A stretch of DNA of 55,403 nt from Silicimonas sp. (GTDB lineage Bacteria > Pseudomonadota > Alphaproteobacteria > Rhodobacterales > Rhodobacteraceae): contig JAJEGW010000082.1 of the NCBI GenBank assembly GCA_022819605.1, positions 1 to 55,403 of the forward strand. The letters run 5' to 3'. The notes below the pieces were generated by a model. The model did no database searches. It saw only the letters and a list, made by a program, of their open reading frames with translations, and had not been told where the DNA came from. Both the position numbers and the translations under genes were made by a program. Shown here piece by piece: positions 53,824-55,403 of the stretch (position 1 is the first letter of the stretch; the number at the start of each line of letters is the position of its first letter).

Positions 53824-54129
53824 TTGAGTTGCCCTGATACCAGCAAAGAAACTGCCAACGGCACGGTTCTCATTGAGAACGACCGGGTCCGCGTGACCGA
53901 ATGGCGCTTTCCCGCCAAGGGCGACAATACAGGCTGGCATGTACATGAGCATGACTACCTGGTCGTTCCGTTGTCGGAAGGCCACCTTATGCTGCATGAG
54001 CCTGAAGGCACGACTCGGGTAGTCGAATTGTGCCGCGAGGCCCCGTATTTCCGCAAGAAGGGCGTTCATCATGACGTGGTGAACGCCAGCAATTTCGAGA
54101 TTGTGTTCATCGAAGTGGAGTTCCTTTAG
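53824..54129 (+). CDS. Small cupin-domain protein
   Basis: About 101 residues from TTG 53824, ten bases after the bioY stop. A single cupin barrel: VLIENDRVRVTEWRFPAKGDNTGWHVHEHDYLVVPLSEG is motif 1 with the HxHxH...E-type metal set (WHVHEHDY), and KKGVHHDVVNASNFEIVFIEVEF is motif 2. It is probably the last gene of the 45290 operon. The role is unknown; it could sense or modify the substrate. Confidence 0.8.
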   Translation: MSCPDTSKETANGTVLIENDRVRVTEWRFPAKGDNTGWHVHEHDYLVVPLSEGHLMLHEPEGTTRVVELCREAPYFRKKGVHHDVVNASNFEIVFIEVEFL

Positions 54130-54444
54130 GGAATTGCAGTTTGAATGTCGTTACCCAGATAAATCCGTCGCCGGTGTCGCCTTTTGGGCAAGGTCATTGA
54201 GGCACTGACATCGGGAGCGCATGACAGATGTGCGCCCTTCACCAGCTTTGTGACTGGCGAGCAAGTTGCTGCGATCGTTGCGGGGACATTTTCGCTGGAG
54301 GTGAGCGGAGAGTATCAGTTCACGCCGTTGTTCGTGAGCAACATGGCTGCGACGGTGCTGACCTGTTGCGACGTCAAGACAGTCTGCTACAGCGTCTGAT
54401 CTCGCGCAACCCCAGAGATGTCGGTTGCGCTTTGTCGACGCCGT
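54130..54444. other. Gap after the cupin gene
   Basis: About 315 bases. A plus frame at 54184-54399 (71 codons, TTG start) reads SGAHDRCAPFTSFVTGEQVAAIVAGTF and ends TVLTCCDVKTVCYSV. It looks protein-like, but I cannot assign it; it may be a fragment of a larger gene. No clear terminator for the long operon was seen. Confidence 0.3.
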
Positions 54445-54837
54445 TTATGTGGACCAGTGTCTTTCGATGCCGATCTTGTCAAAGGCTTGATCGGAGGAGA
54501 TCACGGGCAGGGTTTCCAGCAGAGCGACCGCTGCAATCATGCGGTCAAATGGGTCGCGGTGGTCCCAGTCTAGCATCGAAGCACTCTGGCACACATTTGC
54601 CGTCAGCGGGATCAAATCGAAGCCATCGGAGCCTGCACGCTGTTCCAGGCGCTCGACGTAAGCGACCATCTCAGGCCACTTGCCCGCTCTTACTTTCTGA
54701 CCGATCTCGTAGAAAGAGATGGCCGAAACTGCCAGGCGATTGGCTTCGCGCATTCGGGTATAGGCCCTCTTCGGCAACCGGGGGTCGTCAGTCAGCGCCA
54801 TCGAGAAGGCATTCGTGTCGAGAACGTATGATGTCAT
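54445..54837 (-). CDS. vapC: PIN-domain toxin (VapC-like)
   Basis: 130 residues from ATG 54837, in ATGA overlap with the antitoxin stop. PIN acidic residues: Asp in YVLDTNAFS, Glu in SAISFYEIGQK, Asp in WDHRDPFDRMIAA and Asp in PVISSDQAFD. This is the four-acid site of VapC RNases, which cleave tRNA or rRNA when freed from antitoxin. All catalytic residues appear intact. Confidence 0.92.
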   Translation of the reverse strand: MTSYVLDTNAFSMALTDDPRLPKRAYTRMREANRLAVSAISFYEIGQKVRAGKWPEMVAYVERLEQRAGSDGFDLIPLTANVCQSASMLDWDHRDPFDRMIAAVALLETLPVISSDQAFDKIGIERHWST

Positions 54838-55064
54838 TCCCCTTCCCAAATTCGCAGCTCGTCTTCGTCCAAAGGCTCAAGGAATTCGTCGGGCGGAGGC
54901 GCAACGACATTCTTCAAACTGCCGAGCTTCACTAAATTGGCGCGCGCAGGAACCAGTTCGGCGGCGGGAATGCCATAACGTGTAATGATCACTCGTTCCC
55001 CGCGACTGACCTTCTCCAGCAGCTTGGACAGATTTGTTTTTGCTTCATGAACTGATGCCTGCAT
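54834..55064 (-). CDS. Phd/YefM-family antitoxin
   Basis: 76 residues. The N-terminus, VHEAKTNLSKLLEKVSRGERVIITRYGIPAAELVP, is the Phd/YefM DNA-binding fold; the acidic tail (PPDEFLEPLDEDELRIWEGE) would wrap the PIN toxin. It is the first gene of the pair, as required for neutralisation, with AGGGGGC upstream of ATG 55064. It probably represses its own promoter through the repeats at 55080-55099. Confidence 0.92.
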   Translation of the reverse strand: MQASVHEAKTNLSKLLEKVSRGERVIITRYGIPAAELVPARANLVKLGSLKNVVAPPPDEFLEPLDEDELRIWEGE

Positions 55065-55079
55065 CTCGGCCCCCTTTTA

Positions 55080-55099
55080 GACTAAGTCTTAGCTAAGTC
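55080..55099. promoter_or_regulatory. Repeats upstream of the toxin-antitoxin operon
   Basis: CTAAGTC occurs twice, at 55082-55088 and 55093-55099, 11 bases apart (one helical turn), with an inverted CTTAG between. This lies 16-35 bases before the antitoxin start and suits autorepression by the Phd-type antitoxin. Confidence 0.55.
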
Positions 55100-55225
55100 C
55101 AAAGTGGTGGAAGTGTCAATCGCCCATGCAACTGCTGTTGCCTTTCGATGTGTGTCTCGCGCCTACTGCGCTCGGGTCAAGTCGGAATTCGCTGAGCCGA
55201 GTTCACGCATTACGGGATATCTGCA

Positions 55226-55402
55226 TCAGGAGTAGCAGTTTCCGCCGTTTATGTGTGATGTCGCCCTGTCGTGCCCGGCGAATTCAAAGAGGGTACGCTT
55301 GGCCTCCATCCAGTAAGCGGAGCGGCGGGCGATCCCGTGGAATCGGAACTTGCCCTCTTTCGTACCGATGTCGACGGCTACGTCCGAAAGGTCCACATCC
55401 AT
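55226..55402 (-). CDS. Unidentified protein at the right edge
   Basis: A minus frame ends at TGA 55226-55228. It reads VDIGTKEGKFRFHGIARRSAYWMEAKRT, then LFEFAGHDRAT and a tail NGGNCYS. It may start at ATG 55402 (58 residues) or continue past the edge. Composition is protein-like, with balanced charges and aromatics. I recognise no family. Confidence 0.4.
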   Translation of the reverse strand: MDVDLSDVAVDIGTKEGKFRFHGIARRSAYWMEAKRTLFEFAGHDRATSHINGGNCYS

Positions 55403-55403
55403 G

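Noticed and set aside
54184..54399. 71-codon frame after the cupin gene
   Set aside because: TTG start, no family recognised and unclear ribosome site. It may be a fragment; not called as a gene.
1..55403. CRISPR array, tRNA or rRNA genes, prophage or integrase
   Set aside because: No regularly spaced repeats, structural RNA signatures, phage structural genes or integrases were seen on either strand.

Overview
The window looks like a chromosomal accessory region of a GC-rich alphaproteobacterium, probably Rhodobacterales or Rhizobiales. The guess rests on codon use, the very high density of solute-binding-protein ABC importers, GMC oxidoreductases, a DoeA-like ectoine hydrolase, DUF993 and a 5-oxoprolinase/biotin-carboxylase cluster. 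No rRNA, tRNA or CRISPR array was seen. About ten decayed genes (in-frame TGA/TAG, frameshifts, truncations) lie between intact catabolic operons. This suggests a genome with relaxed selection, for example a host-associated or recently niche-shifted lineage; that is inference.

Layout. 1-2.1 kb: IS630-type transposase end, a dead nucleotidyltransferase (AbiEii-like) with its small partner, and a dead transketolase N-terminal subunit. 2.2-9.2 kb: an HSL-type esterase, then a minus-strand dipeptide/opine-type ABC importer operon ending in an alkaline-phosphatase-superfamily phosphodiesterase. 9.8-10.4 kb: remnants of dehydrogenases. 10.8-22.7 kb: a CoA-linked catabolic region (acyl-CoA dehydrogenase, SDR, DUF993, TIM-barrel isomerase, cupin, TetR, GMC oxidoreductase, aldo/keto reductase, CoA-transferase, enoyl-CoA hydratase, broken Dabb and MaoC genes). 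Three copies of one operator, RTAAC-N6-GTTAC, sit before its transcription units. 23.3-25.6 kb: DoeA-like hydrolase, a secreted trefoil-like protein and a broken multicopper oxidase. 26.1-29.1 kb: an FrcBCA-like sugar importer behind a LacI-type palindrome. 29.4-30.1 kb: a HEPN protein.

30.4-42.2 kb: a long minus-strand operon made of a fused E1alpha-beta 2-oxoacid dehydrogenase, a free lipoyl domain, an AcoC-like alpha/beta hydrolase, a CUT1 sugar importer and a GMC oxidoreductase. It is divergent from a PfkB kinase and a lactonase-type amidohydrolase. Together these could import and oxidise a sugar or polyol and cleave the resulting keto compound to an acyl-CoA. 42.2-43.9 kb: SDR remnant, LytTR membrane regulator and DUF2306 protein.

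44.1-54.1 kb is the most striking part: a LysR regulator divergent from a TorT-like binding protein, an RbsA/RbsC-like ABC importer, PxpA, a biotin carrier, a biotin carboxylase, PxpB, PxpC, the biotin transporter BioY and a cupin. This resembles an urea-carboxylase-type enzyme split into four polypeptides, combined with a PxpA amidohydrolase and its own substrate and biotin importers. 54.4-55.1 kb: a PIN/Phd toxin-antitoxin pair, then an unidentified gene running to the edge.
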